A program made the position numbers and the translations under genes. The notes below the pieces were generated by a model that did not search any database, was not told the origin of the DNA, and saw nothing but the letters and a program-made list of their open reading frames with translations. Shown one piece after another: positions 11,248 to 22,360 of a stretch of 64,000 bases of DNA (position 1 is its first letter; every line of letters starts with the position of its first letter). This DNA comes from UTCFX2 sp963788305 (lineage in GTDB: Bacteria; Chloroflexota; Anaerolineae; Anaerolineales; UBA4823): positions 62,001 through 126,000 of the forward strand of contig CAWBGK010000010.1 of NCBI GenBank assembly GCA_963788305.1. The letters run 5' to 3'.

Positions 11248-11323
11248 CGCGGATCCGTGTCTCACCCGCTGCGATTCGATGCCCTGCCCTCCCTGTGGAG
11301 GGCTTGTTATCGTCATATTAAAG

Positions 11324-11480
11324 ATTGAAACGCGAAGACCTCAAAGGACGCGAAGATCACGAAGGTAAATCCGAGGAATTCTCCGTGATCTCTGTGGCTC
11401 TGTGGTCTTCACTTTCTTCGAAGAATCCAGCCTGCAGCATAAGCCCACCGCAGGGTAGGTTGCCGTCCATCCCTGCGGAC
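11324..11480. repeat. AAAGATTGAA/CGCGAAGGAC intergenic repeat (REP-B) with CACAGAG-type tail
   Basis: AAAGATTGAAACGCGAAG followed by GGACGCGAAGATCACGAAGG and a TCTGTGGCTCTGTGGTCTTC segment. The same family fills intergenic gaps at 27580, 29463, 30222, 31620, 34330-34920, 36598 and 62060. No gene is visible in 11248-11540. Confidence 0.65.
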
Positions 11481-11540
11481 GGCAGGCCCTCCAAACCCAA
11501 TTTGTGAATTCTGGCGCCCCAACGCCGGGTTTTTTATTCC

Positions 11541-14500
11541 CTATTTCAGCACAACCGGCAAGAATAACCGAGATTCGAAGGGTTTCAGGACCAGCTTCGA
11601 AAGGCTGGGGATTCCGTTCACGAACACGGTGACGACGGCAGGCAAGTGCGGCAAGTCCGTAACGGGCAGCGAGGTGAACGTGGTGCCGCTGAATTCGCTG
11701 GGCGACATCCAGGTCCAACCCTCGTTAGCCAGATTTCGAACCTGGACCAGCGGGTAGTTGGTTGGAGAACTGTATGTGCCTCCGTACGACGCATCCGAAT
11801 TCTGAAAACCGCGGAAACCCGATCCGGTGAGCGAGAACTCATCGTCGATTTCCTCCGGCATGACAATCGAGCTGATGACGGGCCGCCAGGCATCGGCGAA
11901 ACCGAGACCAGGATCAAACAGCTCAGCGCTGGTGAGATAGCCGCTGGTCGGATTCATCTGTCCTGCCGCGATGAGCACCTTGCCGTTTAGTAACAGCGTC
12001 GCCGAGTGCCCATAACGCGGTGTGTTCAGAGAATCGATGTTTGTCCAGACGTCACTGATCGGGTCATAAAGCTCCGCGCTGGTTAGAGAGGCCGACCCAG
12101 AATAGCCCCCGGTGACGAGCAGTTTGCCGTCCGGCAGCAGGGTCGTCGTATGATAGACACGTGCGACATTCAGCGAAGCGGCGCTGGTCCAGGAGTTCGC
12201 ATCAGGATCATAGACTTCTACGCTGTCTAGAGAGACGTTGCCGGGCGCCCGTCCCCCCACGACAATCACCTTGCCGTTCGGCAGCAACGTCGCGGTATGG
12301 GAAAAGCGAGCATCGGTCAGTGAAGCGGTGGGAGTCCAAGTGTTCAAGCCTGGATCATACAGCTCGGTGCTGTCGCCTACGGAACCCCATCCTCCTGTGA
12401 CGAGCACCTTGCCGCTCGGAAGAAGAGTTGCTGTGTGAGTATAGCGGGGGCTGTTCAGCGAGGCGAGGGTTGTCCAGCTATCATCACTCGGATTATACGC
12501 CTCGGTAATGTCCAGAGAGCCACCGTTGTTACCTCCTGTGACGAGCACTTCACCGTTCGGCATCAGGTTTGCTGTGTGAGCAAACCGAGGCGTGCTCATG
12601 GACGAGACGGTCGTCCAGGTATTCGCCCCCGGATTATAAACCTCGGCGCTGTCGAGAGCTCCTCCGGTGTAACCTCCGGCGACAAATACCTTGCCGTTTG
12701 GTAATAACGTCGCAGTGTGGTTATACTCGCGAGCGGTGTTCATCGGAGCGACAGGCGTCCAAGAATTCGAATCTGGGTCATAAACTTCGCTGGTGTAGCC
12801 GTCAGTGCTCCAGCCTCCCGCGACAAGCACCTTGCCGCTCGGCAGCAGCGATGCAGCGTGAGAGGTACGGGCGGTGTTCAGCTCATCGGCGGTCATCCAG
12901 CTGCTTTCGCCGGGATCATAGAATTCGGCGCTGTCGAGAGGTGCACCGTCATAACCTCCGGCAACAAACACCTTGCCGCTTGCTAACAGCGTTGCCGTGT
13001 GAACATAGCGGGGGGTGTTCAGCGAGGCGACGGTTCGTCCAGGCGCCCAGGGCACCCAAATCCGGGTCATATACCTCCGCGCTGGCGAGTAGCGCTGCTG
13101 CCGTTGTATCCTCCGGAAACGAGCAGTTTGCCATTTGGCAGCAGTGTCGCCGTTTGAAAACTACGGGCTGCGTTCAGCGAGGCGACGGTTGTCCAGGCGC
13201 CCAAGGGACCTGAGCTCGGATCGTACAGCTCCGCGCTGCTTGTAACGGTAGTGGTATTCACCATCACCTCCTGCAACAAGCACCTTGCCGTTCGGCAGGA
13301 GCGTCGCGGCGTGACCATAACGGGCGGTGCTCAGCGAGGGGACTGCCGTCCAGGTGTCTGAGCCAGGGTCATAGATTTCGGCGCTGGTCTGAGCAGTCAG
13401 ATATAAGTCTCCACCCGCAACGAGCACCTTCCCGCTCGGCAGCAAAGTCGCCGAGTGCGCGGCGCGACCGGTGTTCATACTCGTTGCAACCGTCCATATG
13501 TTAAGATCGGATCGTATATTTCCACGGTACCAATGGCGCTGCCAGCCCCATATCCTCCGGCGACAAGCACTCTCCCGTCCGGAAGCAGTGTAGCTGTGTG
13601 AGCGTCGCGAGCGACATTCAACGATGCAAAAACGGTCCAGGTGTTCTCGACCGGATCATATATCTCTGAGGCGGCGATCAAGCTGCCGTTGTAACCCCCT
13701 ACGACGAGCACTCTGCCGTCATTGAGCAGCGTCGCCGTGTGAGCATGACGGCCGACGCTCAGCGGGGGGGCCGCCGTCCAGGTGTTCGCCGCCGGATCAA
13801 AAACCTCCGCGCTTGATTCACCAGCGTTGGTCCCATATCCTCCCGCGACAAGGACTTTGCCGTCCGGAAGCAACGTCGCCGAGTGGGCAAAGCGGGCGGT
13901 GTTCAGCGAGGCGAGGGTCGTCCAGCTGCTTTCGCCTGGATCATAGATTTCTGCGCTGTCGAGAGCGCCACCGTAGACACCTCCGACACCTCCGGCAACA
14001 AATACCTTGCCGCTCGATAACAGCGTTGCCGTGTGAGAACCACGGGCTGCGTTCAGCGAGGCGACATCTGTCCAGGTGTCTGCCAGCGGGTCATACAGCT
14101 CCGCGCTGGCGAGGTCGGAGCCAGCATAACCGCCTGCGACGAGCACATCGCCGCTCGGAAGCAGCGTCGCCGTATGGGATTGGCGTCCGATATTCAATAA
14201 GTCGACGGTTGTCCAGGTACCCAAGGCACCCGAGTCCGGGTCATATACCTCCGCGCTGGCGATGGAGCTGCTGCCGTTGTATCCTCCAGAAACGAGCAGT
14301 TTGCCATTTGGTAACAGCGTCGCCGTTTGAAAGCTACGGGCTGCGTTCAGCGAGGCGACCGTTGTCCAGGCGCCCAAAGCACCCGAGCTCGGATCATAAA
14401 GCTCCGCGCTGTCGAGATAGCCGTAGGTCGGATACACCTTACCAGCCGCGACGAGCACCTTGCCGTCGGGCATCAGCGTCGCGGTGTGACCGAGACGGTT

Positions 14501-15081
14501 GGTTTCCAGCGGATCGACTAGCGTCCAGGTGTCTGCGTCCGGGTCGTACAGCTCCGCGCTTGCGAGGGAGGCGGAGCCATCAAAGCCCCCCACGACGAGC
14601 ACTTTGCCATTCGGCAGCAATGTCGCCGCGTGGGCATAGCGAGCGGTGTTAAGCAAATCGACAGAGGTCCAGGTGTCTGCGTCCGGGTCGTACAGCTCCG
14701 CGCTTGCGAGGAAGGCGGAGCCATCAAAGCCCCCCACGACGAGCACTTTGCCATTCGGCAGCAATGTCGCCGTGTGGTATACGCGGGCGGTGTTAGCAAA
14801 TCGACGGAGGTCCAGGAATCCGCCTCTGGATCATACAGCTCGGCGCTGTCGAGATAAACGCCGGAGAGCGACACCCCCCCCACGACGAGCACCTTGCCGC
14901 TGGGCAACAACGTTGCAGTGTGATTATAACGGGCTGCGTTCATCGCATCGACGGTCGTCCAGGTCGGCGAGGCTTGGGCAGGTTGGGGCAAAGTCACGGT
15001 AAACAGCAATACGAAGACAAGCGCCAGCCGCCAGGACTGTATCAGACGTTTTGCAGGTACAAGATCAGGCGAGGTGTTCAT
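11541..15081 (-). CDS. Secreted kelch-repeat protein, about 1170 residues and 21 units, frameshifted (paralogue 1)
   Basis: From ATG 15081, the signal peptide (LALVFVLLFTVTLPQPAQA) is followed by about 21 kelch units of some 52 residues. The core reads H-T-A-T-L-L-P-N-G-K-V-L-V-A-G-G, S-A-E-L-Y-D-P, T-W-T-x-V-x-S-L-N-x-A-R. A C-terminal domain of about 130 residues (M-P-E-E-I onward, with T-V-F-V-N-G-I-P-S-L-S-K) ends in RLFLPVVLK. Frameshifts lie near 14795, 13490, 13240, 13110 and 13045. Kelch units form beta-propeller blades, and 21 would suit three seven-bladed propellers, though that is inference. It lies head-to-tail downstream of its paralogue at 15324-18821 and has its own promoter. 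I infer an extracellular binding protein. Confidence 0.8.
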
Positions 15082-15167
15082 ATTTCCTCCGTTTTGGGCT
15101 ATTCAATTGAAGTGCAGAAGAGGTCTGGCTTGGATTGCCTGCCTTGAAGAGGAGGCATAATGCTGAG

Positions 15168-15196
15168 ACTATAGCATATTTAGGTTCTTAATACAA
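15168..15196 (-). promoter_or_regulatory. Promoter of kelch paralogue 1
   Basis: On the minus strand, TTGTAT, a 17-base spacer and TATAGT lie about 90 bases before the start codon. The same hexamers and spacing recur upstream of the second kelch gene, where the intervening DNA has diverged. That conservation is the main support. Confidence 0.55.
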
Positions 15197-15243
15197 TAAC
15201 CTTTGGCCGAATTCGTCCTCACGAAATCGATTGTTTTTAATAG

Positions 15244-15281
15244 GGGAAGGGAAGGGATGGCAGGCCATCCCTTCCCTTCCC
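15244..15281. terminator. Perfect 17-bp hairpin between the kelch paralogues
   Basis: GGGAAGGGAAGGGATGG and its exact complement flank the four-base loop CAGG. On the leftward strand it follows the stop of the upstream kelch gene (15324) by some 40 bases. The intervening TTTTGTGAATTCTGGCGCC segment is also found after the stop of paralogue 1 (about 11500-11540), so the 3' flanks were duplicated with the genes. Confidence 0.6.
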
Positions 15282-15323
15282 ATTTTGTGAATTCTGGCGC
15301 CTCAACGCCGGGTTTTTTATTCC

Positions 15324-18300
15324 CTATTTCAGCACAATTGGCAAAAACAAATAATTAACATCATCGCTCACGAGCATCTTCGAAAGGCTGGGGATCCCGT
15401 TCACGAACACGGTGACGACGGCAGGCAGCTGCGGCAAGTCCGTCACGGGCAGCGAAGTGAACGACGTGCTGCTGAACTTCGTCGGGCGAGATCCAGGTCC
15501 AACCCTCGTTAGCCAGATTTCGAACCTGGACGAGCGGGTAGTTGGTCGCAGAGCTAAATGGTCCTCCGCCCGACGCTTCCAAAAGCTGAAAACCTCGGAA
15601 ACCCGAGCCAGTGAGCGACATTTCATCGCCGATTTCCTCGGGCATGGAAATCGAGCTGACGACCGGCCGCCAGGCGTCGGCGAAACCGAGACCTGGATCA
15701 AACAGCTCGGCGCTGGAAAGAGGATCCCCATCATAGCCTGCGCTCACAAGCACCTTACCGTTCGGCAGCAGAGTCGCGGAATGAACGCGGCGAGCCGCGT
15801 TCAACGGGGCGACATCTGTCCAGCTATTCAAACCCGGATCGTAAATCTCAACACTCGTAATAGATACCATGTCATACCCACCTGTGACCAGAACCATCCC
15901 GCTTTGCAACAGCGTCGCGGTATGAGAGCGATGCTTGGCAGTCATCGAAGCGGCAGGAGACCAAGTATTTGCCGCCGGATCATACAATTCCGCACCAGAA
16001 AGAGAACCACCAGAATCCTCCCCGCCAGCTACGAGCAATTTGCCGTTCGGCAGCAGCGTGGCAGTGTGAACGTAACGGCCCTGATTTAGTGATTCGGCGC
16101 TTGCCCAGGAGTCTAACTGCGGGTCATAAATCTCCACGCTCGCAATGGGGCTGTAATTGAAACCCCCGGCAATAAGCACCTTCCCGTCCGGCATCAGCGT
16201 GGCAGTATGGTGGTAGCGGGGGGTATCTGGAGAAGCAACGTCCGTCCAGGTGTTTGCATGCGGGTCATACAGCTCCGCGCTGGCAACATACGCGGCGCCG
16301 ATGCCACCGATGACAAGCACCTTTCCATTGGGCAGCAAAGTCGCTGTGTGTAATTTACGGTTAGCGGCCAGTGAGTCAACGATCTCCCAGGTCTCTTCGA
16401 TCGGGTCATATACCTCGGCGCTAGCAAGAGCGCTGCCGTTCCCATCTCCTCCCGCAACAAGTACTTTCCCAGTCGGCAACATGGTCGCCGTGTGACCGGA
16501 GCGGGCGGCATTTAGCGATCCGACGGTCGTCCAAGAATCTGCATCAGGATCGTACACCTCGCTGCTGGTCAGAGATCCGAGGGAATCATATCCCCCTGCC
16601 ACGAGCACTTTTCCACTCACCAATAATGTCGACGTGTTTTCAGCACGGGCGGTATTCAGCGAGGAGACCGTCGTCCAGCTGCTTTCGCTGGGATCAAAGA
16701 TTTCTGCGCTGTCGAGAGCGGCGCTGCCGTAACCTCCGGCAACAAATACCTTGCCGCTCGATAACAGCGTTGCCGTGTGAGAATAGCGGAGGGTGTTCAG
16801 CGAGGCGGTAGTTGTCCAGGCGCCCAGCGCACCTAAATCCGGGTCATATACCTCCGCGATGGCGATAGCGCTGCTGCCGTTGTATCCTCCAGAAACGAGC
16901 AGCTTGCCGTTTGGCAGCAGCGTCGCCGTTTGAGAACCACGAGCTGCATCCAGCGAGGCGACCGTTGTCCAGGCACCCAAGGGACCTGAGCTCGGATCGT
17001 ACAGCTCGGCGCTGTCGGTAGCGGAGCCGCCAGTTATCTGTCCTCCCGCGACGAGCACCTTGCCGTTCGGCAGGAGAGTCGCCGTGTGAGCAAGCCGACC
17101 GATGGTCAAGGGTGCGACCTCTGTCCAGGTGTCCGCCTCTGGATCATAGACTTCGGCGCTGGTGAGATAGTCAAGATATAAGTCTCCTCCCGCGACGAGC
17201 ACCTTCCCGTCCGGCAGCAGGGTCGCCGTATGCCCGGCGCGACCGGAGCTCATACTTGTTACAACCGTCCACGCGTTTGCGACCGGATCATACACTTCCA
17301 CACTATTGGTGCCGCTGTTGGGTCCGTAACCACCGGCGACTAGCACCCTGCCGTCCGCCAACAACGTTGCCGTGTGGTAATCGCGGGCGAGATTCAGCGA
17401 ATCAGCAACGGTCCAGGAGTTAAGCACAGGATCGTATATCTCGGAGGATGTCAACCGGTCACCGTTGTAGCCCCCTGCGACGAGCACCCTGCCATCCAAC
17501 AGCAGTGTGGCGGTGTGAGAATATCGGAGGAGGTGCTCAGCGAGGGGATCGCCGTCCAGACATTCAGCGCTGGATCATAGACCTCTGCACTGGCGTCGCC
17601 AGAGCCGGACCCATATCCGCCCGCGACAAGAATTTTACCATCCGGCAGCAGCGTGGCGGTGTGGAGAAAGCGGGCGGTGTTCAGCGAGGCGAGGGTCGTC
17701 CAGGTGCTTTCGCCCGGATCATAGATTTCTGCGCTGTCGAGAGCGCCACCGTAGTAACCTCCGGTAACAAATACCTTGCCGCTCGATAACAGCGTTGCCG
17801 TGTGAGCATAGCGGGGGGTGTTCAGCGAGGGGACATCTGTCCAGGTGTCTGCCAGCGGGTCATACAACTCGGCGCTGGCAGAGCCAGCATATCCGCCTGC
17901 GACGAGCACATCGCCGCTCGGAAGCAGCGTCGCCGTGTGGATAAAGTGGGCGGTGTTCAGCGAATCGACGGGGGTCCAGGTGTCAGCGGCAGGATCATAG
18001 ACCTCCGCGCTGGTGAGACCACTGGCGCCGACGCCGCCTCCCGCGACGAGCACTTTACCCCCTGGAAGCAGCGTTGCTGTGTGAAACCAGCGGGAGTTGT
18101 TCAGCGGATCGACGGTCGTCCAGGTGTCCGCCTCCGGATCATAAAGCTCCACGCTGGTGAGAGAGCCGCTGGTCGGATACACCTGGCCAGCCACGACGAG
18201 CACCTTGCCGTCGGGCATCAGCGTCGCGGTGTGACCGTAACGGGTGGTTTCCAGCGGATCGACGAGCGTCCAGGTGTCTGCGTCCGGGTCGTACAGCTCC

Positions 18301-18821
18301 GCGCTGGCGAGGGAGGCAGAGCCATCATAGCCACCTGCGACGAGCAGCTTGCCGCCCGGCAGCAGCGTGGCAGTGTGATAGGCGCGGGCGACGTTCAGCG
18401 AGGTGACGCTGGTCCAGGTGTCCTCATCCGGATCATACAATTCGACGCTGTCGAGAGAAACGTTGGAGAGCGTCCGCCCCCCCACGACAAGCACTTTGCC
18501 ATTCGGCAGCAATGTCGCCGTGTGGACATAGCGGGCGGTGTTAAGCGAATTGACGGAGGTCCAGGAATCCGCCTCTGGATCATACAGCTCGGCGCTGTCG
18601 GCGCTGGAGCCAACTCCTGCTGTGACAAGCACCTTACCGCCGGGCAACAACGTTGCAGTGTGATGGTAACGGGTTGCGTTCATCGCATCAACTGTCGTCC
18701 AGGTCGGCGAGGCGAGAGCGGGTTGGGGCAGAGTCACAGTAAACAGCAATACGAAGACAAGCGCCAGCCGCCAGGACTGTGTCAGACGATGGGCTGGTGT
18801 TTGATGAGGCATGGTGTTCAT
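15324..18821 (-). CDS. Secreted kelch-repeat protein, about 21 units, frameshifted (paralogue 2)
   Basis: ATG 18821 opens M-N-T-M-P-H-Q-T-P followed by a signal peptide nearly identical to that of the neighbouring paralogue. About 21 kelch units follow, then the same C-terminal domain, ending YLFLPIVLK. Frame changes occur near 17510 and 15440 only, so this copy is better preserved than its sister. The two genes share unit order at their ends but differ inside. Some internal units are closer to units of the other gene than to their own neighbours, for instance those with S-G-G-Y-N-G-S-S-A/S. That pattern suggests exchange between copies. Its role is probably surface binding; the ligand is unknown. 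Confidence 0.82.
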
Positions 18822-18905
18822 TATTCCTCCAATATGAATTGTCTTTTGTTCTTAGGAAGGGGTTTGTTTTTTAGGACAGCCTCGACTGCAAGGCAACATG
18901 CTGAG

Positions 18906-18934
18906 ACTATAGCATAATCGAGGACTTAATACAA
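18906..18934 (-). promoter_or_regulatory. Promoter of kelch paralogue 2
   Basis: TTGTAT, 17 bases and TATAGT on the minus strand, about 85 bases before ATG 18821, matching the element of paralogue 1. The remainder of 18822-19097 shows no gene. Confidence 0.55.
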
Positions 18935-19097
18935 CAACCTTTTGGCGTTTAACCACTACAATATCGAAAGTTGTTCGGGTGGGAGTGAAGGGCAGCAGGC
19001 AGCACCTGCTGATGATCTATTCACCGGAAAAGCGGCAAAGCTCTTCAACTGGAGTAGAATTAGCCATCGGCTACCCGGCTCTGCGATTTAGAATATC

Positions 19098-19784
19098 ATG
19101 AAACCGAGAATCGTCACCCTTTTTCTGCTGGAGCAGGTCTTGAGCGTCTTTGTTATGGCCGCGGCGCTGTTCCTGTCGGCCGGGCGGGTGGACTGGCCGG
19201 CGGCCTGGGCGGCGATCGCGGTCTGGCTGGGATGGTTTGCGGCGATGGACATCATCCTGCTGCGCACCAACCCGGAGCTGATCGGGGAGCGCCTGTCGCC
19301 TCCAAAGGGGGCCAAAAGCTGGGACAGGGCGATCCTTTCCGTCTTACGGCTCGCGGAGCTGGGGCGCTATATCCTGGCCGGGCTGGACCAGCGCTTCGGC
19401 TGGACGGTCGGTTTTCCGCCAGTGGCCCAGTTCGCTGGGCTGATGGTCTGCACCTGTGCAGCGGCGCGCTGTTTATGTGGGCGCTGGCTTCGAACCCATT
19501 CTTCTCGCAGGTCGTCCGGATGCAGGGCGAGCGCGGCCATGCGGTCGCGACGGCGGGCCCGTACCGCTACGTGCGCCACCCGGGTTACGCCGGAATGGCG
19601 CTGTTCGAGGTGGCATCTCGACCCTGCTCGGCTCCTGGCCGGCGATCGCGGCTGGAGGGTTCTGCGCGATTCTGCTGATCCTGCGGACAGAGCTCGAGGA
19701 CCGGACGCTGAAGAGGGAGCTGGACGGGTATCAGCGAGTATGCGCGACCGGGTGAGGTACCGGCTTGTGCCGGGAATCTGGTAA
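19098..19784 (+). CDS. Isoprenylcysteine carboxyl-methyltransferase-like membrane protein, frameshifted
   Basis: Starting at ATG 19098, several membrane helices (L-S-V-F-V-M-A-A-A-L-F-L-S-A-G; W-A-A-I-A-V-W-L-G-W-F-A) precede the family signature G-P-Y-R-Y-V-R-H-P-G-Y-A-G-M. The end is R-Y-R-L-V-P-G-I-W. Frame changes near 19460, 19610 and 19735 interrupt it. The ICMT/PEMT superfamily methylates lipidic substrates with S-adenosylmethionine at the membrane; no substrate can be named in bacteria of this kind. It is followed after 20 bases by an SRPBCC protein with its own strong ribosome-binding site, so the two may be co-transcribed. Confidence 0.68.
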   Translation: MKPRIVTLFLLEQVLSVFVMAAALFLSAGRVDWPAAWAAIAVWLGWFAAMDIILLRTNPELIGERLSPPKGAKSWDRAILSVLRLAELGRYILAGLDQRFGWTVGFPPVAQFAGLMVCTCAAARCLCGRWLRTHSSRRSSGCRASAAMRSRRRARTATCATRVTPEWRCSRWHLDPARLLAGDRGWRVLRDSADPADRARGPDAEEGAGRVSASMRDRVRYRLVPGIW

Positions 19785-19804
19785 CGTTGATCGAGGAGGT
19801 ATTG

Positions 19805-20272
19805 ATGTCTGTCATCCATGTCGAACAAAGCGAGTTCATCCCGGCCGCTCCGGAGCGGGTCTACGAGATCCTGCGGGATTATGAAAACCACCACCGCCAC
19901 ATCCTGCCGGAGCAGTATTATTCCAATTTTACGATCGAAACCGGCGGTCTCGGAGCCGGGACGGTCGGTTGGGTCAAGGTCAGCGCGATGGGTCGGACGA
20001 TGCCGCTTCATTTTCGGGTCAGCGAGCCGGAGCCGGGGCGCCGGATGGTGGAGACCAACCTGGAGACCGGGGCGGAGACCAGTTTTGTGCTCTCACCGGA
20101 AGAGTCCGGGACGCGCCTGACGATCGCGAGCGATTATCAACCGGCGGGGGGGCTGTCCGGGTTTCTCGACCGCAAGCTCGCGCCGGGGGTGCTGCAGAAG
20201 ATGCTCGCCGCGGAGCTTCACAAGCTGGTGGTGTATGTCGGCAAGCTGGACGACACCTGGGTGGTGAAGTAG
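19805..20272 (+). CDS. SRPBCC (START-like) family protein
   Basis: The ATG at 19805 follows GAGGAGGT with ideal spacing and gives 155 residues. The layout is the usual helix-grip fold: an opening strand I-H-V-E-Q-S-E-F-I-P-A-A-P-E-R-V-Y-E-I-L-R-D-Y, central strands and a long C-terminal helix (L-Q-K-M-L-A-A-E-L-H-K-L). Such proteins bind hydrophobic ligands or act in polyketide cyclisation and stress responses; the ligand here is unknown. An intact frame distinguishes it from its upstream neighbour. IS3 copy 1 begins five bases after its stop. Confidence 0.82.
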   Translation: MSVIHVEQSEFIPAAPERVYEILRDYENHHRHILPEQYYSNFTIETGGLGAGTVGWVKVSAMGRTMPLHFRVSEPEPGRRMVETNLETGAETSFVLSPEESGTRLTIASDYQPAGGLSGFLDRKLAPGVLQKMLAAELHKLVVYVGKLDDTWVVK

Positions 20273-20343
20273 AGCCCTGTAATGGACCCCAAAAACTGGA
20301 CATAACCCTTAGGGGTAGGTTATGATCCAAGAAGGAGTTCCTG

Positions 20344-20652
20344 ATGAACCAACGACGCACATTCAGCCCTGAATTCAAAGTTCGGGTCGTACTTGAAATG
20401 ATCTCTGGCGAAAAAGGTCTGATGCAGGCCAGTCGAGAGTACGGGATCAAGGATACGGTGCTCAGCCGCTGGAAACAGGAATTTCTAGAACGGGCGGCTG
20501 ACGTGTTCGGACAACCCCGGAACAACCGCGAGCAAGAACAAGAGGTGCGCATCACCGAACTGGAGCGAATGGTGGGACGGCTAACCATGCAATTGGACAT
20601 GGCAAAAAAAGTATTGGGTACCTCCAGCTTTCACGACCACAAAAGCGAATGA
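20344..20652 (+). CDS. IS3-family transposase OrfA (copy 1)
   Basis: The ATG at 20344 follows AAGGAG, giving 102 residues. The N-terminal helix-turn-helix (R-R-T-F-S-P-E-F-K-V-R-V-V-L-E-M, with W-K-Q-E-F) binds the element's ends. A leucine-zipper-like coiled coil follows (E-L-E-R-M-V-G-R-L-T-M-Q-L-D-M-A). A run of seven A before GTATTG near the end is a plausible -1 slippage site that would join it to OrfB. The stop overlaps the OrfB start as ATGA. Confidence 0.9.
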   Translation: MNQRRTFSPEFKVRVVLEMISGEKGLMQASREYGIKDTVLSRWKQEFLERAADVFGQPRNNREQEQEVRITELERMVGRLTMQLDMAKKVLGTSSFHDHKSE

Positions 20653-21510
20653 TGGTGCGGATGTTAACCGAAGAAATGGGCTTATCCACTCCGGGTGGCC
20701 TGCGAGCTGGTTGACCTTTCACCGAGCAGCTACTACTATGTCAGCCAGGCAGTGGACGACATACAGCTTCAAGGTGACCTGGAAGCCGTGCTGGGCGAGT
20801 TTCCCCGCTATGGCACCCGGCGCGCCACACATCAACTGCATCGCCCACCTTACGGCTATCAGGTCAATCGCAAGCGGGTCCAGCGGCTTATGCGCCAAAA
20901 AGGCTGGTTACAGCCGATAAAACGGTACAAATATCGCACCACCAACAGCGAACACCCCTATCCACGCTACACTAATCTGGTCGAAGACTTGTGGATCATG
21001 CGTCCTGACCAGGTTTGGGTGGCGGATATCACCTATATCCGCCTGAGAGAAGGGTTTATCTTCCTGGCAGTAGTCATGGATGTGTTCACCAGAGCCATTC
21101 GCGGCTGGTGCCTGAGCCGGTCCCTGGATGTCACGTTAAGCCTACGAGCTCTCGAAATGGGTCTGGCGGAACATGTACCCGAGATCCACCACAGCGATCA
21201 AGGCGTCCAGTATGCTGCCAGTGAATATGTCAGGGTGCTGAAGAGGTATCAAGTGCAGATCAGCATGGCAGCTGTCGGAGAGCCAGAAGAGAATGGCTAT
21301 GCCGAACGTCTCATGCGGACCATCAAGGAAGAGGAGGTGGATTTGTCAGAATACCGGAACTTTGCCGACGCGCAAAACCAAATTGGGCGATTTCTGATGG
21401 ATGTGTATAATCATAAGCGCATCCATTCATCGCTTGGGTATTTGACGCCGGTTGAGTTCGAGCTCGCCTATGGGCTCGCTCTCACTCAACCGGCCGAAGG
21501 TGCCCCCTAA
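20649..21510 (+). CDS. IS3-family transposase OrfB (copy 1), frameshifted near its start
   Basis: The body carries the rve integrase core. D lies in W-V-A-D-I-T-Y-I, D in H-H-S-D-Q-G-V-Q-Y-A, and the catalytic E in the E-E-N-G-Y-A-E-R-L-M-R-T-I-K-E-E region. The Y-N-H-K-R-I-H-S-S-L-G-Y end is typical. Near 20680 the sequence differs from the intact copy (AAATGGGC in place of AATTTGC), adding one base. The N-terminal 15 codons are therefore out of frame with the rest, and this copy is probably inactive unless the base is an error. Confidence 0.85.
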
Positions 21511-21550
21511 GAATCCCTAAAAAAGTGTCCAGTTTCATGGGTCCACCACG

Positions 21551-21627
21551 CCCTCACCCCTGCCCCTCTCCCATCGGGAGAGGGGAAGAGACCTAGCCCC
21601 CTGCTCCTCTCCCATGGGGAGAGGGGT
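21551..21627. repeat. REP-A palindrome, one and a half copies
   Basis: CCCTCACCCCTGCCCCTCTC followed by CCATCGGGAGAGGGG, then a second CTCTCCCATGGGGAGAGGGG. It lies directly against the right end of IS3 copy 1, and immediately beyond the stop of the leftward LamG-like gene, where it could act as a terminator. Confidence 0.75.
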
Positions 21628-21635
21628 ATTCGGAT

Positions 21636-22360
21636 TCATTTCACAATCAGCGGCAGATAGGCATAGTATTCAGCGCACAGCTCCTTGACTAGGATGTTGT
21701 CGAAGCGCGATTTAAGCGAGCTGCCCGCTCCGGTGTATCCTTGCAGCCCGATTTTTCCGTGCGTGATCGACGTGCCGGGATCGTCGTAGGAATAGGCAAG
21801 GATCACCATTCACGTAGACAGTGATGTTATCCCCATCCAACCTGAACAGGACATGATGCCACTCGTATTCATCCTGGTGAAAGTACTCCATTAATAGCGT
21901 GCTGGAGACCCCATTTGTCGACTTTTACGAGATTAATGAAATCGACATTTTCAATCAAGGAGGTGTGGTAGTAATTATTCTCGTCGATATAGTGGTATAA
22001 AAAATCCTTTCCCCATCCATTTTCGATCACGACGTCAGCCTCGAAGGTGTAATCCGTCCAGGAGGTGTCGCCGGCGAGCGATTCGCCTCGTAATTGAGAT
22101 CCAGTGCCCATATCCACGACGTACTCGAAGTTTTCGACGTACCACGTCCCGTCAAGCCGCGTGGTCCAGCCGTCGGCGTTGCCGTCGTTAAAGTCATCGC
22201 TGAAGAGGACCGCCCCGCAAGAATTCGAGACGCTGGAAATCCGGGAGAACTCGCTGTCTCCTGCGCGGCTGACTGGACAGGGCAAATCTGGATCCCCAAA
22301 ACCAGGGTGATCATTAAGATAACGGATAATTTTTTATGAAACGATGAAGCCGAACATGGG
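21636..22360 (-). CDS. Secreted LamG/concanavalin-like protein with A-Y-L-P tail, frameshifted
   Basis: I place the start at ATG 22360, because AGGAGG lies six bases upstream. A run of six A then breaks the frame before the signal peptide (KKLSVILMITLVLGIQICPV). The mature part is one jelly-roll domain: L-F-S-D-D-F-N-D-G-N-A-D-G-W-T, T-W-Y-V-E-N, Y-T-F-E-A-D-V-V-I, Y-H-Y-I-D-E-N-N-Y-Y and, after further breaks near 21890 and 21800, K-I-G-L-Q-G-Y-T-G-A-G. The last residues are YYAYLPLIVK. This fold (LamG or DUF1080-like) binds or cleaves glycans. No catalytic residues can be assigned. Confidence 0.7.

Larger units (their letters stand above)
20278..21549 (+). mobile_element. IS3-family element, copy 1
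   Basis: The ends are TGTAATGGACCCC at left and GGGTCCACCAC at right. They extend to imperfect inverted repeats TGGACCCCAAAAACTGGACA and TGGACCCATGAAACTGGACA. The element holds orfA and orfB with a DDE core. The left flank ends in GCCC and the right flank begins CCCTCACCCC, the start of a REP-A palindrome, as in copies 3 and 4. It is slightly diverged from copies 2-4 (for example R-L-R-E-G-F in place of R-L-K-E-G-F) and is probably the oldest insertion. Confidence 0.9.

Noticed and set aside
20695..21510. Independent start of OrfB at GTG 20695 in IS3 copy 1
   Set aside because: Comparison with copy 3 shows the first 15 codons were cut off by a one-base change near 20680, not by a different gene design.
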